Source of the DNA: Rhodanobacter sp. DHB23
GTDB lineage: Bacteria > Pseudomonadota > Gammaproteobacteria > Xanthomonadales > Rhodanobacteraceae
Reading direction: 5' to 3'
Assembly: GCF_014842975.1 (NCBI RefSeq)
Contig: NZ_JACYXK010000023.1
Location: 62,001-126,000 of the forward strand
DNA: 64,000 nucleotides
Program-made: the position numbers and the translations under genes
Part shown: one piece after another, positions 1 to 9,259 of the stretch
Layout: each line of letters opens with the position of its first letter
Numbering within the stretch: the stretch's first letter is position 1
Notes under the pieces: generated by a model
Told to the model about the DNA's origin: nothing
What the model saw: the letters and a program-made list of their open reading frames with translations, nothing else
The model's database searches: none

Positions 1-499
1 TGTCGGTGGCGTCGTCCACCGGCGTGGGGTTGAGCGGCCCGTGCACCGGGCGGTTCATCACGTAATCGCCTTCGGAACCGTACTTGCCGCGGATGTCCTG
101 GATCACGCGGATGTAGCCGTCCTCCACGATCACGTCGGCGGCGTTGTCGTAGCCCTCCAGCAGTGTCTCGAGGTGGCCGCTCATGGTGTTGTGGGTGAGC
201 TGGTGCGCGTCGTACGGCGTGCGGGTGAGCACAATACCGGCATGCTTCGCGCCTTTCGGAACCAGGATCACGGTGTTGAGCTTCACGCCGTCGCGCATCG
301 GGATCATCACGTCGCGCTCGACGTAGTCGAAGCTGCCGATGGCCGGCTTGAAGCTGGCCGGCGTCTCGCTGGGGTAGCCGGGATACTTCGCCTGCGGCGC
401 ATCCGCGGCAGGCAGGGCGCCCGTCGCGGCGAGCAGGGCGGCGAACAGCGTGGCGAGCAGCGCGGGACCGGGGCCCGCGGCGATACGGCGTGGTGGCAT
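1..499 (-). CDS. CocE/NonD family hydrolase (alpha-amino-acid ester hydrolase/S15-like), N-terminal part
   Basis: The first ~166 codons of a leftward gene that runs off the window edge. It starts with a basic, alanine-rich signal peptide (MPPRRIAAG..., cut near residue 30), so the product is probably periplasmic. Residues ~50-165 carry hallmarks of the X-Pro dipeptidyl-peptidase/CocE family: MRDGVKLNTVI, an RTPYDAHQ stretch and DIRGKYGSEGDY, which precede the catalytic serine region in this fold. The nucleophile lies beyond the edge. Members hydrolyse esters or amides of small acids and amino acids; the substrate cannot be read here. It lies 39 bases downstream of the GNAT gene on the same strand and could share its transcript. 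Confidence 0.85.
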   Translation of the reverse strand, partial: MPPRRIAAGPGPALLATLFAALLAATGALPAADAPQAKYPGYPSETPASFKPAIGSFDYVERDVMIPMRDGVKLNTVILVPKGAKHAGIVLTRTPYDAHQLTHNTMSGHLETLLEGYDNAADVIVEDGYIRVIQDIRGKYGSEGDYVMNRPVHGPLNPTPVDDATD

Positions 500-538
500 G
501 GTGTCGGTTCCCCTGTGGGATGGAGCAGCCGGGCCAGC

Positions 539-1024
539 TTATCGCGAAGCAGTCGATACCGGCTTCGCCAGCCGGAGCAGGTCCGCGTCGTAGCCCGCGG
601 CCTCGTACAACGCGCGTGCGCGCTCGTTGCCGGGGAACACCGCCAGCGTCACCAGCTGGCAATGGTGCTCGCGCGCCCATTGCTCGGCATGCGCCAGCAG
701 CGCCTTGCCCACGCCGCGGCCCTCGTGCGCCGGCGCCACGGCCAGGTCGGCGACGTGGCAGTTGCCGCGGCCGGTGAAGAAGTCCTCGGTGCGCTGCAGG
801 TGGATGAAGCCCACCCGCGTGCCGTCGGCGTCCTCGGCCACGAACAGGTGGCTGTTCGCGGGCTGGTCTTCCAGGTGCCTGAGCAGCTCGTCGCGGATGC
901 CTTCGATGCACTCGTGCCGTCGCCGCCACGCGGGCAGCGGGAAGTCCACGAAACGTGGTACCAGGGACAGGATGAAATCGTCGTCGTCTTCGGCCAGACG
1001 GATCAGCAGGGACGGGTCGCTCAT
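539..1024 (-). CDS. GNAT family N-acetyltransferase
   Basis: A 161-residue protein of normal length for a single-domain GNAT enzyme that transfers an acetyl group from acetyl-CoA to an amine. The acetyl-CoA pyrophosphate loop (motif A) is visible as VADLAVAPAHEGRGVGKALL near residues 90-110, followed by an NERARALYEAAGYD motif-B segment typical of RimI-like enzymes. No signal peptide or membrane segment is present, so it should be cytoplasmic. The substrate (protein N-terminus, antibiotic, polyamine or other) cannot be inferred. It starts in a 120-base gap divergent to the RNB ribonuclease gene. Confidence 0.88.
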   Translation of the reverse strand: MSDPSLLIRLAEDDDDFILSLVPRFVDFPLPAWRRRHECIEGIRDELLRHLEDQPANSHLFVAEDADGTRVGFIHLQRTEDFFTGRGNCHVADLAVAPAHEGRGVGKALLAHAEQWAREHHCQLVTLAVFPGNERARALYEAAGYDADLLRLAKPVSTASR

Positions 1025-1146
1025 GGTCGTCGCAGATGCGGAAACGTCCGCCGGTTCTACACCTGCACGGAGCGCGGCGGAAGTGCGCCAGGCCGGTTGG
1101 CGGCACGGCTATAGTGCGGACTTCATTGTTTTCGCGAGGACCGCTC

Positions 1147-2601
1147 ATGCCAGCCACCCGCATCCGCCTGTCGTCTGGCGACGACGCCACGCTTGCGCAG
1201 GGCATCGCCGCGATCCAGGGCGAAATGAAGTTGCCGCTGGCGTTCCCGCCCGAGGTCGAGGCCGAGGCGGAACGGGCGGCTGCGCAGCCGCGGCTGCCCG
1301 ACCTGGACCGCACCGACATCCCGCTGGTCACCATCGACCCGCCCGGTTCGATGGACCTGGACCAGGCCCTGCACTTCGAGCGGCGCGACGGCGGAGGCTA
1401 CCGCGTGCACTACGCCATCGCCGACGTGGCCGCGTTCGTGGCGCCGGGCGGCGCGGTGGACGCGGAGGCGCATCGCCGCGGCGAAACCCTGTATGGCGCC
1501 GACTCGCGCATCCCGCTGCATCCGCCGGTGCTGTCCGAGGGCGCGGCCTCGCTGTTGCCGGACCAGTTGCGGCCCGCGCTGCTGTGGACGATCGACCTCG
1601 ACGCCAGCGGCGAGATCGCCGCCGTCGACGTGCGCCGCGCGCGGGTGAAGAGCCGCGCGCGGCTCGACTACGCCGGCGTGCAGCAGCAACTCGACGCCGG
1701 CACCGCCGACCCGCTGTGGACGCTGCTGCGCGAGGTGGGCGAGCTGCGCCAGCAGCGCGAACGGGCGCGCGGCGGCGTCAGCCTGGCGTTGCCCGAACAG
1801 GAGATCAGCGTGGTGGACGGCCAGTGGCAGCTGGAATACCGCGCCAACCAGCCGGACGAGGACTGGAACGCGCAGATCTCGCTGCTCACCGGCATGGCCG
1901 CAGCGCAGCTGATGATGAAGGGCAAGGTGGGCATCCTGCGCACGCTGCCGCCGCCGCAACCGCAGGACATCGCGCGGCTCAAGCGCACCGCGCAGGCGCT
2001 GGCCATCGCGTGGCCGGACGGGCAGGGCTACCCCGATTTCATCCGCACGCTCGATCCGTCGCAGGACACCCACGTCGCGATGCTCACCGCCTGCACCACC
2101 GTGCTGCGCGGCGCCGGCTACGTGGCCTTCGACGGCGCGCTGCCGGCGCAACCGCTGCAGTCCGCGGTGGCGGCCGAATACGCCCACGCCACCGCGCCGT
2201 TGCGCCGGCTGGTGGATCGCTACGTGGGCGAGGTGTGCGTGGCGTTGTGCGCGAACCAGCCGGTGCCGGACTGGGCGCGTGCCGCGTTGCCCGCGCTGCC
2301 GGCGCTGATGGCCGAGTCGGACCATCGCGCCAAGCACTACGAGCGCCAGGTAACCGAACTGGTCGAGGCGGTGTTGCTGGCGCCGCGGGTAGGCGAAACA
2401 TTTCGCGGCGCCATCGTGGAAATCAACGGTGCCCATGGCGACGGCCACACCGGCGTGGTGATGCTGCGCGATCCCGCCATCGAGGCGGCCGTCGGTTCCT
2501 TGACGCCGCTGCAGCTCGGGCAGGAAGTGGCGGTTCGCCTGGTCGAGGCCGATCCGGCGAAGCGGCTGGTGCGCTTCGAACTGGCGGGTGGCGCGCAATG
2601 A
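1147..2601 (+). CDS. RNB-domain ribonuclease (RNase II/R-like, short form)
   Basis: A 484-residue hydrolytic 3'-5' exoribonuclease homologue. The RNB catalytic core begins near residue 55 with DIPLVTIDPPGSMDLDQAL, whose aspartates correspond to the Mg2+-binding residues of RNase II. The conserved EYAHATAPLRRLVDRY segment near residue 350 is also present. A C-terminal beta-rich tail from ~residue 415 may be an S1/OB fold. It is shorter than E. coli RNase II (644 aa) or RNase R because the N-terminal cold-shock domains are missing. The start is the ATG at 1147, because upstream codons in the same frame run into the promoter region and lack family similarity. It probably acts in RNA turnover as an accessory enzyme. 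Confidence 0.85.
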   Translation: MPATRIRLSSGDDATLAQGIAAIQGEMKLPLAFPPEVEAEAERAAAQPRLPDLDRTDIPLVTIDPPGSMDLDQALHFERRDGGGYRVHYAIADVAAFVAPGGAVDAEAHRRGETLYGADSRIPLHPPVLSEGAASLLPDQLRPALLWTIDLDASGEIAAVDVRRARVKSRARLDYAGVQQQLDAGTADPLWTLLREVGELRQQRERARGGVSLALPEQEISVVDGQWQLEYRANQPDEDWNAQISLLTGMAAAQLMMKGKVGILRTLPPPQPQDIARLKRTAQALAIAWPDGQGYPDFIRTLDPSQDTHVAMLTACTTVLRGAGYVAFDGALPAQPLQSAVAAEYAHATAPLRRLVDRYVGEVCVALCANQPVPDWARAALPALPALMAESDHRAKHYERQVTELVEAVLLAPRVGETFRGAIVEINGAHGDGHTGVVMLRDPAIEAAVGSLTPLQLGQEVAVRLVEADPAKRLVRFELAGGAQ

Positions 2602-2780
2602 AGGACGACGCCGGCACACGTCGCCGGCGGCTTCAGTTTACGCACGGCCTGCCGATCCGCTAGGGATTCGATGGCGGGTTTGCGGGAGGATGGCAGGGCT
2701 GCAGGCTGGTTGAAAAGGCGGCGTCGCTTGCGCAGGCAACGATGCTGCCGCTACGCCGGTGGTCGCGTGCGGATGAGGAT

Positions 2781-5700
2781 ATGCGCCTGAGCGGATGGAG
2801 AGTTGCATGCGTGGCCGGGCTGTTCTGCTGCATGGCGGCGGTTTCGTCCGCGTCCGTGCCAGTCGGTCCTGCCGCCGCGCCGGCGTCCGCGGACGCCCCG
2901 GCGCGCATCCGCGTGGCCACCAACGACAACTACCCGCCGTTCGTGTTCATCGACGGCGACGGCAAGCCGCAGGGCTACGAAGTCGACATGTGGCGGTTGT
3001 TCCAGCAGCACACCGGCATCCGGGTCGACCTGGTGCTCACGGACTGGGGCGACGCCATGCGGAACATGGCGAGCGGACGCGCGGACGTGATCGACATGCT
3101 CTACCGCACCCCCTCGCGCGAACTGCTGTTCGACTTTTCCGATCCCTATGCCAACCTGCCGGTGGGCATCTATGCGGACCGGAGCATCAGCGGCATCCGC
3201 GACGTGGCCACGCTGCGCGGCCTGCCGGTGGGCGTGCAACGCGGCGACGCCTGTGCCGAGCGGCTGAAGGCGGACGGCGTCACCGGCGTGCAGTTCTACG
3301 GTGACTACCAGGACATCATGCGGGCCGCGACCAAGGGCGATCTGCGCGTGTTCTGCATGGACCAGTATCCGGCGGACTACAACCTGTACCGGTACTCGGC
3401 GCTGGATCGCTTCTACGAGGCCTTCGTGCTGTTCACCGAGCAGTCGCACTGGGCCGTCCGCAAGGGCGATACGGCCATGTTCCTCGCGATCCAGCATGGC
3501 ATGGCGCTCGTCACGCCGGACGAACGCGCGACGCTGCGCAAGCGCTGGCTGGATCACCCCTCGTCGGTGGCGACGGGTTACCAGCGCAATACCCGCATCG
3601 CGGCCATCGCGCTGGCGGTGGTGCTGGCGCTGGCGGCGCTGATGGCGCTGTGGGTATGGACGCTGCGCCGCACGGTGGCCGCGCGCACCGCTGCCCTGCG
3701 CTCGGAGGAGGGCAAGCTGCGGGCGATCTTCGATGCCAGCCCGGATGCGATGTGGGTGAAGGACCTCAGGGGCGTCTACCGCGAAGGCAACGATCGCGCG
3801 GTCGCACTGTTCCGCGCGCCCTGCGAGGCGCCGGTCGGGCGCCGTTGCGACGAATTGTTCGACGCGGGGTTCGCGGCGAAGGTGTGCGCGCTGGACGAGG
3901 AGGCCGCGCGGCTCGGCCGGAACACCAGCACCTTGTTGCCGCTGGACGCCGCCGATGGCACGGCCAGGCAATTCGAGGTCATCAGCGCGCCCCTGTTCAC
4001 GCCGCAGGGCGAGCTGTACGGCGTGCTTAGCGCGGCGCGCGACGCCACCGACCGGCTGCTGGCCGAAGCGCAACTGCGGCTGTGGGCGCATGCGTTCCAG
4101 AACGCCGCCTTCGGCATGTACATCTGCGATGCGCGCAGCAAGACCCTGATCGCCGCCAACCCGACCTTCGCCAGCGAGCGCGGCTACACGGTGGAGGAGA
4201 TGGCGGGCCTGTCGGTGGACGTGCTGTATCCGCCCGAGCTGGTCGCCGAGCGCGCGGCCCTGCGGGTGACGGCGGACCGGTTCGACCACTACGTGTGGGA
4301 AACCGAGCACGTGGCGAAGGACGGCCGGCGCTTCCCGGTATGGCTGGACTGCTCGGTGTTCCACGACGTCGAGGGCAACGCGCAATACGTGTTCATCCAC
4401 GCCCAGGACATCACCGAGCGCAAGCGGGTGGAGGGCGAGCGGCGGCTGGCCGCCGTCGCGTTCGAGATGCAGGAGGCCTTGATGGTGCTGGACGCCGACC
4501 AGGTCATCCAGCGGGTCAACCAGGCCTTCATTGCGCTCACCGGTTACCAGCCGGGCGACGCGGTCGGGCAGCACGTGTCGTTGCTGCGTTCGAAGCAGAA
4601 CGATCCGGAGTTCTACGAAAGCCAGTGGGCCGACGCCTGGAGCGACGGCTTCTGGCAGGGTGAAATGTGGATACAGACGAGCCACGGCCAGCCCAAGGTG
4701 GTGCGCTTCACCAAGTCGGCCGTCGCTTCCGAGGAAGGGCAGGTGAGCCACTTCGTCTGCTCGATGATCGACCTGACCAGCGAGCGCGAGGCGCACGCAA
4801 GCGTCGACCGCATGACCTATTTCGATTCGCTCACCGACCTGCCCAACCGGCGCTTCCTGCACGGCCAGCTGCAGCACATGCTGGGCGAGCCCGGCACCTG
4901 CATCGGTGCCCTGCTGCTGTTCGACCTCGACCATTTCAAGCGGGTCAACGACCTGCGCGGCCATGCCGCCGGCGACCGCCTGCTGGCGCTGGTGGCGCAG
5001 CGCCTGCGCAACATGCTGGACGACGACTGCGTGCTGAGCCGCTTCGGCGGTGGCACCTTCGCGCTGGTGCTGCCCATCCGCGCGGAGACCCCGGCGCTGC
5101 TGGCCAGCGAGGTGCTGGATTGCGCCGAGCGCATGCGCCAGGTGCTGCGCGAGCCGTTCCGGCTGGACGGCGAGGCGCTGGCGGGCATGACCATCAGCCT
5201 GGGCTGGGCCGAACTGATGTCGGGCTGCGACTCGCCGGAGACGGTGCTCAAGCAGGCCGAGCTGGCGATGTACGCCGCCAAGGCCGCCGGGCGCGACCGG
5301 GTGCGCCAGTTCGAGTCGGAGATGCAGGTGGCGCTGGCGCGCCGCGAGACGCTGGCCGGCGACCTGCTGCATGCGATCGCCGACGAAGCGCTGGAGCTGC
5401 ACTACCAGGCGCAGGCCGACCGCCGCGGCAACGTGGTCGGCGCCGAACTGCTGCTGCGCTGGACGCGCCCCGACGGCACGCGGGTGTCGCCGGACGAGTT
5501 CATCCCGGTGGCCGAGGAAAACGGCCTGATCCTGCCGCTGGGCGACTGGGTGTTGCGCAAGGCCTGCGCGCAGCTGGCGGCTTGGTCCGCCTTGCCGAAC
5601 CGGCGCGAACTGTCGCTGGCCGTCAACGTGAGCGCGCGGCAATTCCTGCAGCCGGGCTTCGTGGACAACGTGCAGCGCGCACTGGTCCTGTCCGGCGCCG

Positions 5701-6128
5701 ACCCCTCGCTGCTGACGCTGGAAATCACCGAGACGGCGATCCTGGACGACCTCGTCGAAGCCGCCGACAAGCTCGCCCGCCTGCGCGCGATGGGCTTGCG
5801 CATTTCGCTGGACGACTTCGGCACCGGTTACTCCTCGCTGGCCTACCTGTCGCGCCTGCCGCTGGACGAGCTGAAGATCGACCAGGCCTTCGTGGCGCGC
5901 CTGCCGGAGGACGCCAACGACGCGATGGTGGCGCAGACCATCGTCGGCATGGGCCGCGGCCTCAGCCTGCAGGTGGTGGCCGAGGGCGTGGAGACCGAGG
6001 CGCAACGGAACTTCCTGATGACCCAGGGCTGCGACATCTTCCAGGGTTACCTGATCTCGCGGCCCATGCCGCTGCACTCGTTCGAGCAGATGCTGGGCGA
6101 GCAGCCGGCGAAAGCGGCCTCAGCGTAG
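2781..6128 (+). CDS. Membrane c-di-GMP protein: periplasmic SBP_bac_3 sensor, PAS repeats, degenerate GGDEF, EAL
   Basis: A 1115-residue inner-membrane signalling protein. It has a signal peptide (1-29), a periplasmic amino-acid-binding-protein-like domain (~40-262), a transmembrane helix (~271-295), three PAS-like segments (~314-690), a GGDEF-fold domain (~695-850) and an EAL domain (~870-1105). The GGDEF signature reads GGGTF (756-760) without an RxxD inhibitory site, so diguanylate cyclase activity is unlikely. The EAL domain keeps ELLLR (E889), LEITET, DDFGTGYSS, the KID lysine and VVAEGVET, so c-di-GMP hydrolysis is plausible. The inferred role is ligand-responsive lowering of c-di-GMP. 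I prefer the ATG at 2781 (GGATGAGG just upstream, clean signal peptide) to the ATG at 2742. Its 3' end overlaps the convergent DUF4105 gene by 9 bases. Confidence 0.9.
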   Translation: MRLSGWRVACVAGLFCCMAAVSSASVPVGPAAAPASADAPARIRVATNDNYPPFVFIDGDGKPQGYEVDMWRLFQQHTGIRVDLVLTDWGDAMRNMASGRADVIDMLYRTPSRELLFDFSDPYANLPVGIYADRSISGIRDVATLRGLPVGVQRGDACAERLKADGVTGVQFYGDYQDIMRAATKGDLRVFCMDQYPADYNLYRYSALDRFYEAFVLFTEQSHWAVRKGDTAMFLAIQHGMALVTPDERATLRKRWLDHPSSVATGYQRNTRIAAIALAVVLALAALMALWVWTLRRTVAARTAALRSEEGKLRAIFDASPDAMWVKDLRGVYREGNDRAVALFRAPCEAPVGRRCDELFDAGFAAKVCALDEEAARLGRNTSTLLPLDAADGTARQFEVISAPLFTPQGELYGVLSAARDATDRLLAEAQLRLWAHAFQNAAFGMYICDARSKTLIAANPTFASERGYTVEEMAGLSVDVLYPPELVAERAALRVTADRFDHYVWETEHVAKDGRRFPVWLDCSVFHDVEGNAQYVFIHAQDITERKRVEGERRLAAVAFEMQEALMVLDADQVIQRVNQAFIALTGYQPGDAVGQHVSLLRSKQNDPEFYESQWADAWSDGFWQGEMWIQTSHGQPKVVRFTKSAVASEEGQVSHFVCSMIDLTSEREAHASVDRMTYFDSLTDLPNRRFLHGQLQHMLGEPGTCIGALLLFDLDHFKRVNDLRGHAAGDRLLALVAQRLRNMLDDDCVLSRFGGGTFALVLPIRAETPALLASEVLDCAERMRQVLREPFRLDGEALAGMTISLGWAELMSGCDSPETVLKQAELAMYAAKAAGRDRVRQFESEMQVALARRETLAGDLLHAIADEALELHYQAQADRRGNVVGAELLLRWTRPDGTRVSPDEFIPVAEENGLILPLGDWVLRKACAQLAAWSALPNRRELSLAVNVSARQFLQPGFVDNVQRALVLSGADPSLLTLEITETAILDDLVEAADKLARLRAMGLRISLDDFGTGYSSLAYLSRLPLDELKIDQAFVARLPEDANDAMVAQTIVGMGRGLSLQVVAEGVETEAQRNFLMTQGCDIFQGYLISRPMPLHSFEQMLGEQPAKAASA

Positions 6129-7121
6129 CGTCGCGCGTATCGCCTTCGAGAAATCCTCGCCCGGCCTGCTGGCGCGCGCGCGGTCGGTGATGCGCGCGCG
6201 TTCGTTCCATTGCCGCAGCGTGAGCCGGTGGTCCAGCACGCCGATCCGGTAGAGGTAGCCGGGCAGGTAGCCGGTGAGCAGCAGGCGCGCGTCCAGCGGC
6301 AGGCCGGGGTCGAGGTGGCGCGCCATCCGGTACACCACGGTGGCGCAGTTCGAGGTGACGGTGTTGTAGAACGCCGGCGCCTGCGCCAGCCGGTTCGCGG
6401 TATCCACGTAGGAGAGGAGTAGCGCGCGCATCGTGGCGCGGCTGATGGCCAGCGGGTAGAGGTAGTCGTCCTCGCCGCGCACGTTGGTGCGCACGCGGAT
6501 CAGGTCGTCCTCCGGCGCGGCGACCAGGGTCGTCTCGAAATCCTTGAAGAAGCCGCCGATGGAGGAGAACGCCTGCCCGCGCCGCTTGCGCACCTCCACC
6601 GAGAAGACGAGGTGGCGGCCGTCGTCGAAGCCGAACGAGACCATCGCGTGCGCGATCGCGCCGCCGTTCCAGTGCGACAGCACGGCATCGGCGGAGACCA
6701 GGCGGTCGAGGTCGTAGCCTTGCGTTTCCCAGCGCGCGTCGTAGTCGCTGTCGCTGCGCCAGGTGAAATCGCGCACGTCGTGCAGCACGACCAGGTTGCC
6801 GCGCACCTCGCCGGTGAGCTGCCGCGAGACATCGTCGGCCCAGTCGTGGTGCCCGCCGGGCCGGATGGTGCCCCACCACGCCAGCAACAGCGCATACATC
6901 AGCACGTAGCCCGACAGGGGGAGCCATCGGCGGCGGCGGATCGCCAGCGCAAGCAGCGCCAGGGCCGCTGCGGTCCACAGCACGGCACCCAGCACGCGCG
7001 GGCCGCCGCCGGGCACCTGGTACCACAGCGCCAGCGCGCCCCAGGCGATGGAGAGCAGGGCGACCGGCCCGCCCAGCAGCAGCGCCAGGCCCAGTCCCAG
7101 GATGCGCAACAGTCTCGCCAT
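6120..7121 (-). CDS. DUF4105 family membrane-anchored protein
   Basis: A 333-residue protein with two hydrophobic helices at the N-terminus (about 5-30 and 45-85) and a large domain predicted to face the periplasm. The conserved core of DUF4105 is visible: NLVVLHDVRDFTW near 110, an SHWNGGAIAHAMVSFGF stretch, and the NCATVV segment with its cysteine near 270. An NlpC/P60-like Cys/His arrangement is typical of this family. Recent work has tied some DUF4105 proteins to lipoprotein N-acylation (Lnb); I recall this and have not verified it, and it may not apply here. The gene stands alone, convergent with the c-di-GMP gene and divergent from the lipoprotein hydrolase. Confidence 0.75.
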   Translation of the reverse strand: MARLLRILGLGLALLLGGPVALLSIAWGALALWYQVPGGGPRVLGAVLWTAAALALLALAIRRRRWLPLSGYVLMYALLLAWWGTIRPGGHHDWADDVSRQLTGEVRGNLVVLHDVRDFTWRSDSDYDARWETQGYDLDRLVSADAVLSHWNGGAIAHAMVSFGFDDGRHLVFSVEVRKRRGQAFSSIGGFFKDFETTLVAAPEDDLIRVRTNVRGEDDYLYPLAISRATMRALLLSYVDTANRLAQAPAFYNTVTSNCATVVYRMARHLDPGLPLDARLLLTGYLPGYLYRIGVLDHRLTLRQWNERARITDRARASRPGEDFSKAIRATLR

Positions 7122-7237
7122 GTGTGTCGTCCCTGCGTGGCCGGTGCGCCAGCCTGCCGCGGCGTGCGCGCCATGGCAACCGGGCGCGGTGGCCGTGACT
7201 ACAATCGCGGCAGCTCGGGCGAGGGAGGCGGCAGGGA

Positions 7238-9139
7238 ATGCGGGGTGACCGGATCAGGCAAGTGTGGTGGCTCGCGATGGCGGTGGCGCTGCTGTGCCTC
7301 AATGCCTGCGCCATGGTGGACGTGAGCCGGCTCAAGCCCGCCGACGTGGTGAACGAGCGGCGCGCCGACGTGATCGGCAGCGGCCAGCTCAGCGACGGCA
7401 CGGTGCAGGCGTTGAACGGCGTGGCGTTGACCGGCAAGCAGTGCACGCAGTCCTTCGCCGACTGCGCAGGCATCGTCGAGCACGCCAGCGGGCTCGACGA
7501 GGAGAGCCGGCTTTCCGCGTTGTCCGAACTGTGGCTGGGCCGCGCGCTGCGCGGCGACCGCCAGCCCGTGATGGACGAGGCCACGTTGGACGCCTACCTG
7601 CAATCCGCGCGCTACGCCTACGCCTACCTGTTCTACACGCGGCGCACGCCGGCCGAGCGCGTGTTCGACCAGCGCCAGGCCAAGGTGATCGCGTTCTACG
7701 ACTACGCGGTGGAGCGCGTGGTGGGACGCTGGTTCCAGGAGTTGCCGAAGCTCAGCACCGGCTGGTCGCGGACGGACCTGGCCGGCTGGACGGTGCTGCG
7801 GCCGGACACCGACCTGCACCTGCGCACCGCGCCGACGGAGCTGCTGCCCGCCTCGTCGCTGCGCTTCAAGGGCTTGCGCAACGTGTACCGGCGCGACGGC
7901 TTCGGTTCGGAATTCGTGGCGGTGACGCCGCGCGCCCCGGATGCGGACGCCGTGCCGTGGCGCGAGCCGCGCTTCGTGGCGATGACCGGCGTGCTCGCGT
8001 TCGGCGGCGGCACGCTGGACGAAGTGCTGGACACGCGGCAGGTGCAATTGCTGGTGCGTGATCCGTATCGCGACGCGGCCGTGGACATCGCCGGGCGCAG
8101 CGTGCCACTGGGCGCCAACTTCACCGCACCCTACGGCCTGTGGCTGGCGCGCTCGGGTTTCGCGGTGCAGTCGATCCGTTCGCTGCTGGGGCGGGGCGGG
8201 CTGGATTCGCCACGCGTGCTGCTGCTGCAGCCCTACGATCCGGACCGCCGCACCGTGGTGATGCTGCATGGCCTGGCCAGCAGCCCCGAGGCGTGGGTGA
8301 ACGTGGCGAACGAAGTGCTGGGCGACGAGGAACTGCGCCGCCATTACCAGGTGTGGCAGGTCTACTACCCCACCAATGCGCCCATCGCGGTGAACCTGCT
8401 GCAGATCCGCCGCGCGCTGGACGCCACCATCCGTCATTTCGACCCCGCCGGCAGCGCACGCGCCACCCGGCACATGATGCTGGTGGGACACAGCATGGGC
8501 GGCGTGATCGCGCGGCTGCTGGTGTCGTCCAGCGGCGACAGGCTGTGGAGCCTGGTGCCGGAAGGCACGCACCTTTCGGACGCCAAGCGCGCGAAGCTGC
8601 ACCGGCAACTGGCGCCCTACCTGCAGTTCTCCCCCATGCCGCAGGTGGATGCCGCGGTCTTCCTCGCCGCGCCGCACCGCGGCACGCCGGTGGCGCGGCA
8701 TCGCCTCGCACGCTGGGTCGCCGAGCTGATCCGTCTGCCGTTCGGCGTGCTCAAGGAACTGGCCGGCGTGTCGGACCTGCTGCAGGAGGACGGCGGCAAC
8801 GGCGCCCCCATCCACGTCTCGAACAGCGTGGGCAACCTCAGCGACGCCGATCCCTTCATCGTCGCCACCGCGAACCTGCCGATCTCGCCCGCGGTGCGCT
8901 ACCACTCGATCATCGGCCTGTACAAGCCGACCGGTCCGCTGCAGCAGAGCAGCGACGGCGTGGTGCCCTATGCCAGCGCGCATCTCGACGGCGCGGATTC
9001 CGAGGTGGTGATCCCCTCGTGGCACAGCGTGCAGGAAACGCCGGCGGCGATCCTGGAGCTGCGCCGGATCATGCGGCTGCACCTGCAGCAGGTGGATGGC
9101 GCCGCCGCCGCGGCGGGCAAGGCCGCGGGCCCGGATTGA
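7238..9139 (+). CDS. Alpha/beta-hydrolase lipoprotein (predicted esterase/lipase)
   Basis: A 633-residue predicted lipoprotein. The N-terminus has a hydrophobic stretch ending in LNAC, with Cys24 as the likely lipidation site. A roughly 320-residue N-terminal region of unknown fold is followed by an alpha/beta-hydrolase domain: VVMLHGLASSPEAW (oxyanion side) and the nucleophile elbow GHSMGG (Ser419). A terminal HSVQET (His near 605) is a candidate catalytic histidine. An AAPHRGTPVA segment is typical of PGAP1/lipase-like enzymes. It is probably tethered to the periplasmic face of a membrane and hydrolyses lipid or other ester substrates. A strong hairpin follows at 9201-9232. Confidence 0.8.
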   Translation: MRGDRIRQVWWLAMAVALLCLNACAMVDVSRLKPADVVNERRADVIGSGQLSDGTVQALNGVALTGKQCTQSFADCAGIVEHASGLDEESRLSALSELWLGRALRGDRQPVMDEATLDAYLQSARYAYAYLFYTRRTPAERVFDQRQAKVIAFYDYAVERVVGRWFQELPKLSTGWSRTDLAGWTVLRPDTDLHLRTAPTELLPASSLRFKGLRNVYRRDGFGSEFVAVTPRAPDADAVPWREPRFVAMTGVLAFGGGTLDEVLDTRQVQLLVRDPYRDAAVDIAGRSVPLGANFTAPYGLWLARSGFAVQSIRSLLGRGGLDSPRVLLLQPYDPDRRTVVMLHGLASSPEAWVNVANEVLGDEELRRHYQVWQVYYPTNAPIAVNLLQIRRALDATIRHFDPAGSARATRHMMLVGHSMGGVIARLLVSSSGDRLWSLVPEGTHLSDAKRAKLHRQLAPYLQFSPMPQVDAAVFLAAPHRGTPVARHRLARWVAELIRLPFGVLKELAGVSDLLQEDGGNGAPIHVSNSVGNLSDADPFIVATANLPISPAVRYHSIIGLYKPTGPLQQSSDGVVPYASAHLDGADSEVVIPSWHSVQETPAAILELRRIMRLHLQQVDGAAAAAGKAAGPD

Positions 9140-9200
9140 GCCGGAAGCCCGGCATCAGGCATCGGCGGAAAGGGGTGGCTGATCGCCGGCTGCCGACGAA

Positions 9201-9232
9201 CGAAAACGCCCGGATCGATCCGGGCGTTTTCG
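9201..9232. terminator. Bidirectional rho-independent-like terminator
   Basis: A perfect 32-base palindrome built on CGAAAACGCCCGGATC and its complement. The stem is GC-rich with A-tract/T-tract flanks on both sides. It lies between the convergent hydrolase (ends 9139) and OmpA-like (ends 9260) genes and can serve both. Confidence 0.8.
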
Positions 9233-9259
9233 CGTGGGTGGGGTGCGACGAAAGCCGCG

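Noticed and set aside
2751-6077. A 1108-codon open frame antisense to the c-di-GMP protein
   Set aside because: High-GC antisense frames stay open by codon bias. The composition is His/Gln/Arg/Val-rich with no domains, and the sense frame holds complete known domains.
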